A DNA stretch of 64,000 bases, taken from NCBI GenBank assembly GCA_015680685.1, contig MNCI01023354.1, forward strand, positions 112,446-176,445, given 5' to 3'. A program made the position numbers and the translations under genes. The stretch is from Gnetum montanum. Lineage: Eukaryota > Streptophyta > Gnetopsida > Gnetales > Gnetaceae. This document shows positions 49,030-60,569 of the stretch, piece by piece; the stretch's first letter is position 1, and each line of letters opens with the position of its first letter. The notes under the pieces are model-generated. The model was given only the letters and a program-made list of their open reading frames with translations, ran no database searches and was not told the origin of the DNA.

Positions 49030-49540
49030 ACATGCAATTGCACTCATTATCGTTGTACACAATGTATGGAACTCACTTCTTCTAGAGTCATCCAAATTTG
49101 TTCTCCTTGGAGATTTCCAAGAAGATGTCCCTAATGCCCATTCTTACATTAATAGTGCTTAACCATGCACGTCCCATAATGATGGAAAAGTTTCCTTTGC
49201 AGTTTTCTACTTTGATCACCAGAGAGTTAGTAAGATAGGACCATCCACAAACTGTAGTCATAATGTCCTCCACTAATCCCAAAGAGATAGTGATTGACTG
49301 GTCTGCCAATTCCAAATGGATATTGCTCTTCTTGAGAGGTGGCAGGTTCCAGGCCTTGTACATGTCATGGAAGATGAGACAGACACTAGAACCAAAATCA
49401 AGAAGAGCCTTGCATGGCTCATGTCCAGTGATCTGTAAGTAAATAAGAGAACTTGCCAAGTTAGATATCTTTGTGGAGAGGTTGCCAACCCTAATCCAAT
49501 TGAAGACAGCGTGAGTTAACATCATAGTGCAAATCTAAGG
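49030..49540 (-). pseudogene. Element D protease region
   Basis: The longest open pol fragment in the window (49088-49525, 145 codons). CKALLDFGSSVCLIFHDMYK contains the Asp-x-Gly of a retropepsin active site. LVEDIMTTVCGWSYLTNSLV and IIMGRAWLSTINVRMG follow. It looks the most intact of the four protease copies. Confidence 0.8.
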
Positions 49541-49699
49541 TAGCATTTGGTTTGAAAGGCCCTTGAATGTGTTTAGTGTAGAGGATGAGGGTGCTGAAGA
49601 TACAAGGTGACTAGTTGCATTTAGTTTTGAGGGTTTTTAGAGGACTGTTGGGTTGGAAAAATGGTTGTTTCTTGGATCTATTATTTGAACCACTCAGCT

Positions 49700-51916
49700 A
49701 GAAGGCTAGCTATAAATTTATAGCCCTCGTAGCATTTTGTTGTTGTGGCTGTGAGAAAATTTTGGCTTGCATATGTGAAGGGTGGTATGGATATGGGGGC
49801 TCCCCTCAAGTAGATGGTAAATGAGTTCGATGGTACTCTAGATAATAATAGTGATGTTGGATTGAGGCATGGCTAGCAAAGCCACGTGGAGAAAAGGGTT
49901 GCTAAACATAGTGCCCATATGGATCTAGTTGTCTATAAGGGTACTGCTATCTTAGTGGTGGTATCCCCCACGACTGTGGTGGCTGCCATTGTTGGTATTG
50001 CTCATATAGTTTTGGTGGAGCTCTAGTTGGATAGTAAGCTTATTGTTGGTGGTGGAACTGCCTTGGATTACCTTGCGGATAAGGCAATCATCTAGGTTCT
50101 TACCTCCTTGCTAGTCGAGAATTCAATGTGTACAACCCAAACTCTTATAAGTGTGACACCACAAGGAAACATCCCTTAGGATGTTCATATTGACAAATGT
50201 CACACCCAACATCATTATTAGAGTTTGTCTCCACAACTTCTTCTACTGCAACAACTTTTCCCTTACCTCTTTGGTAGGTAGGTTTAGCTTCTTCTTGCCT
50301 CCTACAGTCACAATAACTATTTTGCTCATGGGATTCTTTAGAAATCTTCATAGCATTTTGGAATTTTTCATCCAAAGAGTCCCATAGTTTATCAACCTGT
50401 GCCAAAATATTAGAAATAGATTTTTGGATGGACAAGGTTTTTTAATTCACCACCACGTTGAGTGGTGACTCCTCCTCATCACAAAATTGAACCTCCCTTT
50501 TCCTGATGGAAAGATTTCTATTATATTCATATGCACTTTCCCTCTTTTGCAACTCACCTTCTTCTTTTGCTACCTGCTCTATCAACCTTTGGATCTAATG
50601 AGCTCTTAGTTCGAACAATCTCCCTTGGGCATAAATCCCAAGAGTTCTTTTGGTTTCTACTTTGAGCCCATCTATGATGTGGTAGAGTTGTTCCCTCTCA
50701 GAATAACCATGGCTAGGGCATCAATGTAAGAGAGAATAATATCTGCCCATGGTAGCATCCAAGGATTTATGTGTTTCCTATTTCCAACTTTGGATTTGCC
50801 TTCTCAAATTAGACACTCTGGAGTATGTCTGGCATTTGTCATTAAATAGTTCTATCATGGTGCTCCATCTGCGAATGAATTCTAGTTTCAAGGATAGGTA
50901 CCAACTTTCTTCCTCTTTGATGAGTGTCCTAAGCAATAGCTTCAATTTCTATCAATCATTTTCTATGTTTTGTAAGGCACAGGCATCGTGAAAGACTTGT
51001 AGATGGTTTTGCAAATCAAAGTTATATCCCCCCTCAAATCTTGGGATATTGCTCATGTCTAAGCACTTGATCCAACTATCTCTCACATGCTTGGTTGGGA
51101 TCTTGACTGCCTCTCCAATGTTAAGCATGCTTCGAGTTGCCAATAGAGGTTCATCATCATCATTATGTCAATGATGTTGATGATGGTCTCTGCTACCCCT
51201 TCTTTCATGGTAGGCTCTACGATCATTATTGTCCAGCTATGATTATTTCTCTGATGGCTTCTATGACAACTAGAAGATGAAAAGGAATGTTTGGATTTGG
51301 ATGAAAAGGAAGGAGAATTTCCATCACCATAATGTCTATCAATTCCCCTTAGGTTAACACAACCACGTTCATTAGTTTTCTTGTCATCTTGATGCTTTTC
51401 CAAGCCCCTGCCTTAACTTCCATTTTTACCTGAACCTAGATTATTTATATTGGACTATAGGTGCAAGGCCACACCCCCATCACCAATAGTAAGTGATGGA
51501 GAATCTTCATGTTCAGAGCCCCTAGAGGAAGGATCCTCATTGTCATTTTGGTTTAGCAGGAACAAAGGATTGATAAAACATCTCCCCTTCAAAAACTCAC
51601 AATGCTTCTCCTAATGTCAATCTCTCCTACATTGTGTTTTAGTGGGATGGTAGTCTCAATAGTCATAATCATGCATAACATACTCCTCTCGAAGATCTTG
51701 GATGCCCAATCTCCTCAAAGTTTGAAGTAGCATCCCTGGCACATATCAATTAGGAGGCATTATAATATTGCTTTCCATATCACGCCATCGCAGTTGTTCA
51801 TCCTAATGCAGGATGAAGGTGAAGTTAGGCACACACTCATCTAGATGGGTATACACCACCTTGCATTCTCGAGGGACGAGTAGTTTCATATCATCTTGCT
51901 TATGAGAAGAAGAAAT
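49700..51916 (-). pseudogene. Element D gag, start codon lost
   Basis: Homologous to A and C gag. The codon where A and C have ATG is ATT here (51914-51916), followed by the same SSSHK-type N-terminus. The linker is Ser/His-rich (51083-51403). The core at 50952-51143 reads DSWIKCLDMSNIPRFEGGYN and LQVFHDACALQNIEND. The C-terminal part (50145-50435) is basic and has CDICQYEHPKGC at 50169-50204, a C-x2-C-x3-H-x3-C cluster. Downstream is Pro/Tyr/Gln-rich. Confidence 0.8.
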
Positions 51917-52051
51917 TTTACAATACAAAATAAAAATATCAGTGTGCTTATGTGATTATATTATTTGTGAGAATGATTTGACCTTAGGGTTCATCCAACG
52001 ATGTTAATGATGTTCACTAAACCTAGATAGCACATATTTCAACAAAAAGAG

Positions 52052-52069
52052 TTCCTAGCAATTATGCCA
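52052..52069 (-). promoter_or_regulatory. Primer binding site of element D, tRNA-Asp type
   Basis: On the minus strand TGGCATAATTGCTAGGAA follows the LTR after one T. It matches TGGCGCCGTTGCCGGGGA at 11 of 18 positions, and the differences are mostly transitions. Confidence 0.65.
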
Positions 52070-52070
52070 A

Positions 52071-52919
52071 TGGTGAGCAATCGAGTATGCCTATTCTCAA
52101 CCATATGAATCACAAAGTGTTCACATGCAATCTGGTCAAATTCTATGGACTCTATAGTTTTCTTGTGCACTAGTTCTCTAGAAAGTAAACTAGGTATTGA
52201 GAACATTTGTTGTCTTCCCAACTACACTTGTGAAGCTTCAGGGTATGGTTTAAGTGTAATTGAGGCACATGATTTTTATCATTTTATATTTTATGGTTTT
52301 GGTGCTTGAAATAAACAGGATAGAAAATAAAGTAATTGAATGTCTACTTTAATCTAATTGGCTAACTATTGTTCAACTAGTCCTAATATATGTATCCAAT
52401 CCCACTTGTTGTACACATCCTAAACACATATAACGTTGCCAAGTTACCAAGTGTTAAGTGCTACTGGGATTACCAAACATCATACACATGCTCAAAGTAA
52501 TCATACTTATGTGTTTACTTAATTGCTCTTTAGCTTAGCTCGCTTAATTACTAAAGAACTGTGAATAAATAACTAAAAACATTAAATGCATGAATAAAAC
52601 ATTTAAGCTATCTAGAATGCTGCAAGGTTTATCAAGAAGCTCATCTTTATTACCGCACACACTACCATGCTTAGGTATAATAGTACTCAAATAAAGATCC
52701 ATATACTCAATGACTCCTACTATGGGCACTCAGAAAAATATTCTAATGTTCGAATGTAAAAACTGCAAGAGCTTCGCTACAACTATGACCAAAAATATCC
52801 CCTAAACATGGTGGGTTGGCATGTATTTATAGGCAAGAATAGGCCTTGCATTAACAAGGCCTAGTTGACACGGCCCACTAAATGAGGCCTCATCAACATG
52901 GCCAATCCACGACTCATCA
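52071..52919 (-). repeat. 5' LTR of element D
   Basis: 849 bases, TGGTGAGCAA...GACTCATCA. The left end has one change from TGATGA. A promoter box TATTTATAGG lies near 52827 and a GGCCT-unit array at about 52836-52905. It aligns end to end with 39951-40799 with many point differences. Confidence 0.9.
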
Positions 52920-53466
52920 CCATTACTAGGATTACCAAGTGAGTTCACTACTAAGCGAATCAAGTGAAACCACTACTGGGTTACCAAATGATTACACTTA
53001 ACACTCAAAACTAGTTGTACTCATTCCGCTCTACTAATGAACAAGGAAAGTTAAGTACTTGGAAATATAAATGGTTAAGCTAAGGAAACTGTAAAAACTA
53101 TGCTAAGCAAAATAATAAAGCTAATTGGATGCTATAATGATGAAAACTAATCTCAATCTTTATTTCTATCATGAACTATGCCAAAATACACTTCACTCAA
53201 ATAAAGATTCCAAACAACTGCCCAACACCACACTATGGGCATTCACTCTATCACTAAGCTACAAAATCAAACTGCAAGAATTTTAATATGGGTTGGCTAA
53301 ATTGTATATCGAACTATGCACCTAAGTGTCATATTTATAGGTAGGCACATGTCCCATGATATTGGATACCTGATGTCATAACTAGGGCTCCAATATCAAG
53401 GATCCAATATCATAGCTCCAATATCAAATGCTCGATATCTTAGCCAACGAAAAATTCACTTTATCA

Positions 53467-54871
53467 CCTAGGAATTACAGTAAAACTTGAGTGGTGTATA
53501 AAACTTATATATGGAATATAATTGTAACAAGCTAGTTAGTTTCTCTCTTACTCCACTCACGTGGGCACCAATGGGATTACCAGCTAAACCCTTTAAATTC
53601 ATCATTGTATGTTTCTAGTTGGTGTCATGCTCATACGACCCTATGCAACATCCCATAGTATGTCCTATGTTTTACCTAAGGTTAAATCCTAACATAGAGT
53701 TAATTATGCAAGCTTCCTAGGTAACGCCCTACTAAATAAGGTATAGAGGAAGATTGTAGCCCCTTAGCTATTGTATGGAACTACTATCTAATATGATTTT
53801 GAAAGCACAAAGAAAAGAGGATCCCTTATGCCCCCGTGGCCCTTGAAGTGTAGGGGAAGTAGCCAAATACAACCCTCCTACCCCTCTTACATGAAATGTG
53901 TATGTTTAAAATATATGTAGCAATCTAAAACTTTAAAACATGAAAACGTAATGCGTCAAACATGACTGAAGTTGCAGTGACACCTCACATAACCGCCAAC
54001 AATCATTAGTAGCTTTACAAATTTAGTCGTCTTGATTGACAGAATTCATTGTACCTTTTTTCTTACCATCAATTCGGAATGCCTTTAAATTTTATTTTAC
54101 CGTATACAATCGGTGACCTCCCAAACGCATCCCAAGAAAATACTCATAGCACGATTGTGTGGCTTTTTCCCAGACGTCGACTGAACATCCGGATCAATCT
54201 CTAGAGTCCAACCAAAATTGGGAATTGACACTGTCCTTTACACAGCCAAAGAAGAATTCATCCAAGTGCACAGCAGCCTCAAGAATAAGAAAACATATAT
54301 TGGGATTGGACCACCTTGTCCCATGGATAATTCATGAATCCCTCCATGTCTGGAATGTGATCGTTTATTGGACTCCAAAAAGTTGCTCAAAAGTGGGAAG
54401 AAAGCGGATTGAACAGAATCAGATGCAAAGTCCCCACCAAACTTTATTTTGCTCGTGGGCACAATTATGAAATGGAGCGGAGCAGAGACCCCAAGTTTGC
54501 CTGAGTTCATTATTGCTGCAGGACAAAGTATTTCTCAGCGGTTACAATTCAATATTCCACCGCTAGAATTCATGGGCATCAAAATAGGTACCTGTTTTCT
54601 CAACTAGCAAGAAAGGGATTCCAAGCAAGATGCAATTACTTGAAAAGAGGTTAAGTTTTTACTATCCTGGGACCTTGGCAAGACCCAGTTTGATCTTAAA
54701 TGCAGCTAAATAAAATGAAGTTAGGCTTTTGTTATCGTTGGGGACTTTGGCAAGATGAGCATTGAGGTTCGAAGCAATGAAAAATAAAGAAAACAATTAC
54801 AATTAGTTGATTTGCAGAGAGAGGAAGAGGTGGAATTTATGGGAATGATTGCAGAAAGAGAATTAGAGAGA
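53467..54871. other. DNA between LTR E and TBL gene 2, with an unassigned open region
   Basis: 53467-54100 shows nothing recognisable. 54159-54470 (+) and 54238-54510 (-) are overlapping open frames of 103 and 90 codons in DNA that is less AT-rich and not repeated elsewhere here. Neither protein resembles a family I know. The region could hold the 3' UTR of gene 2 (AATAAA on the minus strand at about 54440) or a decayed exon. Confidence 0.3.
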
Positions 54872-56914
54872 TTAGGAGTCGATGATGGTGTAGAGAAGCT
54901 CATTCCAGATGTCAGGTAGGCCTGGAACACACCAGTGGCTGCAGTCCGAGTATATATCTGGATCCCTCCTCTGATCTGGGCTTAGACCTGGTAAATAGAC
55001 GGAAGGATGAGCATCCTTTCTGAGAAGAGACATCATGGTGAGGTTCAGGAATTCCACCCTTGATTTCATGCTTGCCACAACATTTGCTGCAACTTGGAAC
55101 AGTTCTGGAAAAGATTCAGAAATATCTGATGAGGAGGCTTCTGTCATGGGCTCTGACACTCCATAGCAGTTGTGTTTCTCAGGAGGACTGCAAGTAATAA
55201 ATCAATCATTCAAATGCACAAAATAATAAATGTAAATACCATCTTCAGGATCTGAATTCCAGAAAAGTACAGTAGCAATCCTTCTCTGAATCAGAACAGG
55301 TCAGAGTTTTCAGGAGACTTGGTAAAATCTGTCTGGGTTAGAAAAATTTCTGTTTGTAACTTTGGATTCCCAGTTGCCGAACCACAGACGTCATTTTCTG
55401 TTCGTTCAAAAAATTCAGGATGCAGGGTATTACCTCATGGCTTTTAAAAAAATCTAGGACAGATCATATTGATCAGGTAGCAGAGATCAGTCTGGACTTT
55501 GTAGCAGGTAACACGTCCGTGTTGCCAAAAATTTAAACAAAACGGAAGCTCACCCAATTAATAAATTTTTAAGAAAAGTGTAGACACTGGACAGATTCTA
55601 TTCTTGATATGCTTCAAAATTTAATCAAAATGTACCTGGTGTGTGTAGGAGAGTAGCTAGAAAAAACTACTCTGGTTTTGGTGGGATTTACGGTAGAATC
55701 AACCCAGTTTGCCCATGTTGTCAAACCCATTTGGTAAGCCAGCAACATGTCCAGGTGCTTGTAAAACTTGCTTCCTTGCTCAACAATATCATACCTGGAT
55801 TTCCATGACCAAAATGTTAATAAACAAAATGATAATTGCAGGGGAAAAAGTGGTGCTTTGATTGTGATAATAAAAGGATTATCATCCAGCCAAGGCAGAT
55901 TACGTCAGGCGTACCTGAGCTCAAATCCAAGTCTTAAAATGTAAGAAATAGGCAGTGATGAATTATAAAAAACAGAATTGAAAGTACCCTCTGTGACCTC
56001 CCGTGTGAGTCCACCAGTGCCCAGAATGAAAAACGAGAACATCTGCATCTTTCCACAGATCACCATTGTTTTCAATGCAATCCAGGCACAGTACTCCCTT
56101 CTTGCTTCCCTCCACCATTGCACTCTTGATCTCAACAAGGTACGGAGCACTGTGAAACTTCAGTGTCATTTCATAGTCCTGTAAATTAAAGAACCCATTA
56201 ATAATAGGCCAGCAAAAAAGCAACCTCTCCTCTATTTCCCCTCCCCCATGAGTGCAAATTATTCTGAGGGTACAGTACCAGTAACTCGAATGAAGAAATG
56301 GGATCATTTTCAAAGAATTTCACATTTGAGCCTGGCATTCCTGCAACTGAATATAGAAGGCAAAGCATGGACTGATACTGATTTCTAGCCAAGGAATCTC
56401 CAACAAACATCAGTGTCTTGCCTCTGAGCTTCTCCAGAAAAGCCACTGCATCAAATCTACTCAACCAATACCAAAATTCCTTTAGTAAACAATGAAACTT
56501 TCTCCTACTCTCTCATGGCCCTTTAGGAATTAAGATTCATGATACTGAAACTGAAAATTTACTACCTGTTCATGCTATGAGTTTCGACAGGAAAATTACA
56601 AAGGTTCTTGCTAACCTACAGTACCTGGAAATGTTACAGTTAGTAGGCTGCCATCTATAATGCATATAATCTTGGTCAGGCCTTCCATATTTCTGGCAAT
56701 CAAATCCTTCATCGAAGTATGGGAAGGATTTCCAGTCATAAAGAGGGTAACCAAGATCTTTCACCCAGCTTCCTGAATAGAGATCACAGCCCCTGCCCAC
56801 AACATTTTCAGAGAATCCTGAAGGATAACCTACACAGAGTACCTTTCTAGCACTTAGACCCACAAAACTGGCCAGTGCAAACGAAAAAAGAGCTACGGAT
56901 CTTCTGTGCTCCAT
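54872..56914 (-). CDS. TRICHOME BIREFRINGENCE-LIKE (TBL) protein, putative wall-polysaccharide O-acetyltransferase, gene 2
   Basis: Exons on the minus strand: 56914-56625, 56456-56279, 56178-55988, 55794-55636 and 55187-54872, GT..AG introns, phases 2,0,2,2, giving 377 aa. Residues 1-22 are a basic start plus hydrophobic signal anchor. The PMR5N domain (about 42-97) has [20 protein letters not shown] and [12 protein letters not shown]. The nucleophile block is canonical, [14 protein letters not shown], with GDS at 116-118. DCSHWC of DxxH is at 354-359, with [10 protein letters not shown] near the end. Further blocks are [13 protein letters not shown] and [10 protein letters not shown]. The start at 56914 was chosen because the anchor follows at once; in-frame ATGs upstream (for example 57136) lack support. 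Probable Golgi enzyme acetylating a wall polysaccharide; substrate unknown. Paralog of gene 1 with identical intron positions. No break seen. Confidence 0.9.
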
Positions 56915-57019
56915 TCTTGTTTCCTGCAAGAGTTTCTGAGATAAAATTTGCATTTTCATTTCGTGAAACCAAATTTCTTTGGAAGCGTAAAGCAGTAGGC
57001 ATGGCAAAAAGGAGCAGCA

Positions 57020-57025
57020 CACGTG
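57020..57025. promoter_or_regulatory. CACGTG (G-box) upstream of TBL gene 2
   Basis: The palindrome CACGTG lies about 105 bases upstream of the chosen start codon. G-boxes are bound by bHLH and bZIP factors. It may be promoter or leader; a single hexamer is weak evidence. Confidence 0.3.
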
Positions 57026-57819
57026 AGAATACATATTGTGATCATGCTCGCTGTTTTCAAAAGCTGCAATCCAATTGAGGGATGTCTTATTCAACAATGA
57101 AACAGTGTGAATTGTACCTAATAGATCGCAAGGCAATTCATTAAAAATTTTAAAAATAGTACCTGTACTTGACCCCTCGCATGGAGGGCCTCACATGGAG
57201 TCAGGGCTGGAAATTGACGCCAGTACGTATGCCTGTATTTGCAGATTTTTGCTGTAAAAAAATTCAAATATTTTAAATACCTGTACGTTGGAACCGTAGT
57301 TTTTAAAGATGCCTGTAATTTACATGGTTGAACAGAGGTGGTTATAAAATTGATTTTATGGTTGTTCTTATAGTTTAATTATATGTTTTGGAATTCAATA
57401 TGTGGTTGTTGCTTATTTAATGAAAATTTTGAGATAATTGTCCTTAGTTTTAATATGTTTTCACCTTTACTCTCTTGTATAATTGGGAATTTTTAGAATT
57501 TTATTTTAATCTTACAGTCTCTGCTATCTTTTAATTTTAAAATTAATTTTAATGTTGGTGCAGTTCAATCATATACACTAAAATCCAATGTATTGTTACT
57601 CATTTTAACTAGAGAAAGAGAAATAGAGATAATTTTCTTTAATTAACATGTTTTCACCTTTATTCTATCAACCTTTCCTTTATTTTCTCATTTTTGTTTT
57701 TTATTTTGATATATTTTATTTAAAAGGCAATCTTTAAAAACAACTATAAAGTGAATTTCTTTTGACAAATACTCCTCCCCATCAATTTCCAACGCTACTT
57801 AGAGTGATGGTAACATTTA

Positions 57820-57870
57820 AAGTGATGGTAAGATATTTGTTTGTTAACTCGTGAGTTCAAGCCTCCAAAA
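57820..57870 (+). repeat. tRNA-like (SINE-like) piece 1
   Basis: AAAGTGATGGTAAGAT resembles a decayed A box, and GTGAGTTCAAGCCTCC a good B box (GTTCAAGCC), about 35 bases apart. It is not an intact tRNA. Confidence 0.35.
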
Positions 57871-57944
57871 ACTTAGAAAATTTGGGCTTTTGCTCTTTCC
57901 CCAACACTCATTCAGTTTTCTTAGGATTGTTTGGCAGTGTTGGA

Positions 57945-58085
57945 ACTCCAAAATAATTGTAATATAGGTACCCCTTAAGATTTATGGTCCAATTAGAACT
58001 TTATAACTTAGCATTGTTGACCAAAATCAAACTTATGACTTGGAGCTTTCAAATTAAGAGTCTTACCACTAAGCTAACACCTCAT
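57945..58085 (-). repeat. tRNA-like (SINE-like) piece 2
   Basis: On the minus strand it reads GTTAGCTTAGTGGTAAGACT (A box TAGCTTAGTGG), then GAAAGCTCCAAG, then AAGTTTGATTTTGG (B box like), then TATAAAGTTCTAATTGG. The whole order is shared with the piece at 58870-58960 in the other direction. Confidence 0.5.
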
Positions 58086-58869
58086 TATCTTTTTTTTTAA
58101 AAAAATTATTTTTTTTTTTGAATTGTTTTGAAATGACAGGTCCAATTAAAGTAAGCAATATTATGTTCTTCTCAAATACCATATCATTGTAAGTCCTATA
58201 ATCTACCCATAATCAAATTGTTTTAAGTTTGAACACATATGCTTTGTAGAACATTATTTCAAATTAGTTTGTTACAATTTGGTTTACCACAAAATCATGT
58301 GCCAATGTTTTCTATCATGAAAAGAGCAAAAACGTTTTGACCTGGAACATAACCATCACTTTCACGACCTGTATTGGTGACAATGTCACCTTTGTATGGT
58401 ATGAGGCCTATCTCCAAGCCCATGCCCATGTGTTTCTTTCGTTCTATAAAAATTCGAGACAGGTTGTGATCAAGGTTTGAATGATGATAGACGAGTACAC
58501 GAATGCCATGGTTGCAATCTAGGAATAGTATTTCATCATCATTATTATATTTTCATTTTCTACAAACCTTCCCAGGGTATGAGTTTTTACGCCTTGCCTA
58601 GCTTTTGTTACTAATACTCGTATGTTATCATGAGCCTACGCTCTCTCTTCGTGGAGAAACTTACGCTAGGTAGAAAGTAGAGAGCCATCATCCTCATGCA
58701 AGGAATGGTCAGCAATTTATTCTTACCCTACCAACTATGTGCAAACTATGAGAAGATTATTTTGAGTTTGGTATTTGAATCTATTTTAAACTTATTAAAT
58801 GGTAGGATAGTAATAACATAAGGTATGAAACATAATGATTAAATAAATATATTTTTAATCACCAATGCT

Positions 58870-58960
58870 AAAATATTAGTTTAGTGGTAAGATCTTGACT
58901 TAAAAGCTCCAATTCGTGGATTTTAGTTTGGTAAAGTTCTAATTAACAAACTAATGTAAT
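58870..58960 (+). repeat. tRNA-like (SINE-like) piece 3
   Basis: It reads TTAGTTTAGTGGTAAGATCT, AAAAGCTCCAATTCGTGG, TTTTAGTTTGG, TAAAGTTCTAATTAAC: the same blocks in the same order as the minus-strand piece at 57945-58085, so the two are copies of one element. Confidence 0.5.
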
Positions 58961-60569
58961 TTTACAAGTTTTTAAGAGAAAATTTTTTCATTTTTACCCA
59001 CATTGGAAATGGTAGTACACTAATTTTTTTAGAATATTAGATAGAAATTTATGGGAAATCATTTAGGATTAGCTAACAATTCATTCTTGACAAATTAATG
59101 GTATAATAATTTATCAAACTAGACTTGAAGTTTAATTTATATTGTTACATCAAGTTATTTTATTTCATTTATGTATAGATAATGAAATCCCATAAACACA
59201 TGGATAGAATATAGTTTTAATATTTTCTTTATTTTTCAAAAAAAATGCTTAGGATTATTTACTAAAGATATTGTAGGATAGCAAAACCTCAAACTCTCTA
59301 GGGAGGTGTTAGACCCCCAAAAAATGAATAATAATATTACAAAATTCAGCATACATCAGATCATTGAAGAGAGAGTCTAAAGAAAAAGCCCAACGATTTT
59401 GGGGATACTTTTTCAGGTTTTCATCCTTACAACCAATCCTAGAAAACCTCTCCTCTAGAGTAGGAAAGGATTAGGCCTTTCCCATGATCAAATGCATCCT
59501 TGCAGGTTTTCATTTTTTACTAAAGGGTTTCTTGTAAAAACAAGGAGAAAAATTCTTTTAAAGAAAAAAATACATCAATCAAAGATAAAGAATAAATAGT
59601 AACAAAGGCTGAAAGCTTCTTGTCCTTAAGGCTGAAACCAAGTTGAAATTTTAAGCTCGTAGGATCCTATTTTATGTCCAAACTAATGTCAAATGTTACC
59701 AAGATGATGACAAGAAGCTTATGGATGCTATCAAATGATAAGCTTGCATGTGATGGAAGACAAAATGCAACTTCCCAAGCTACTAATGTTGATACTAGTA
59801 TCAATATCAATGTTAGCTAAGGAGTTGGAAATTTTTTTGAGAAATTTCCAAGTTGAACTTCCAAGTAGCTAGGATATCCAAACTAGCACTAGAATGAGTT
59901 GTAATGATGTCTATTAGACGCTAAGAAGCCTATGGAATTTTTTAATGCTACAAAATGTCAAAACAAAAGATCCTATGTATTGCTAACATATAAATGGTGA
60001 TGCTAATGCTAATGTTAGCATGAGCGTCAGTGTCACCTGTAGGAGTTAGAAAAATTTTTGGTCCTAACTAGTCATGAGAAAGCTTGAGAAACTAGGATTC
60101 ATATTAAACTATAGGTAAGATGAACCTTGGAAGTGTCAAGCACCAAAGTTAAGAAAAATTTTGATCTTAAGGTCCCATAGGATCAAACTGTCTTAATGCC
60201 ATAATTTAAAGCTTACGATGCTGTAGGTGTTTTAGAAGAGTCATTTTGGATCCTATGAAGCCTAACTTGAGGCCAAAATGCAATTTTGATATAGATGATG
60301 TGAACATGATGGTCCAAGGGAAGCACTCACATGGAATTCTTGTCATCTTCAACACAGAAAAATTTTGGTTCCTAAAATTTTCTAGGGTCAACAAGAATGA
60401 AGCTCATAAGCTAGGTTATGAATCCAAATGATCATTGAAGATCTTCAAGAGCGAGGAAAATGTTCCATGATGCTATCTTTGGAGAGTTTGATGCTCAAAA
60501 TCAAGTGGGACAATGTCAAAACCATGCTTAGTTATGAACATTGACGAACCAAAAAAGTGGATGTAACTA

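Larger units (their letters stand above)
39951..52919 (-). mobile_element. Element D, structurally complete Athila-like retrotransposon with target-site duplication
   Basis: The 12969-base unit on the minus strand has two LTRs of equal length (849 bases). The flanks are CCATT at 39946-39950 and CCATT at 52920-52924, a perfect 5-base target duplication. Order from the right: LTR, PBS, gag, PR, RT, RNase H, INT, spacer with one hairpin repeat, ORF3, polypurine tract, LTR. This is the reference copy for reading the other elements. Every coding part has stops, and the gag start codon is lost. Confidence 0.93.
39609..53466 (-). mobile_element. LTR E, split by element D
   Basis: The LTR parts are 39609-39950 and 52925-53466, together about 884 bases, starting TGATGAGTAG and ending CACTTTATCA. 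Joining the parts across D restores a continuous GTAACCATTACTAGGATTAC, homologous to LTR F near 6957. F and E share many blocks but differ near their promoter ends. The right part contains CCAATATCA-type short repeats at about 53390-53440. Confidence 0.7.
57137..60569. other. Intergenic DNA upstream of TBL gene 2
   Basis: AT-rich, no gene recognised. It contains three tRNA-like pieces (listed separately). 59290-60560 has short open frames only, none convincing (for example 60206-60431 on both strands). Confidence 0.4.

Noticed and set aside
6615-53466. F and E as the two LTRs of one element enclosing the whole block
   Set aside because: They share a family, but their promoter-side ends differ, no target duplication was found, and the B/G mismatch at element C suggests the outer parts come from different insertions.
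57820-58930. tRNA genes
   Set aside because: A- and B-box-like strings exist, but no cloverleaf or CCA-proximal stem could be drawn; called SINE-like instead.
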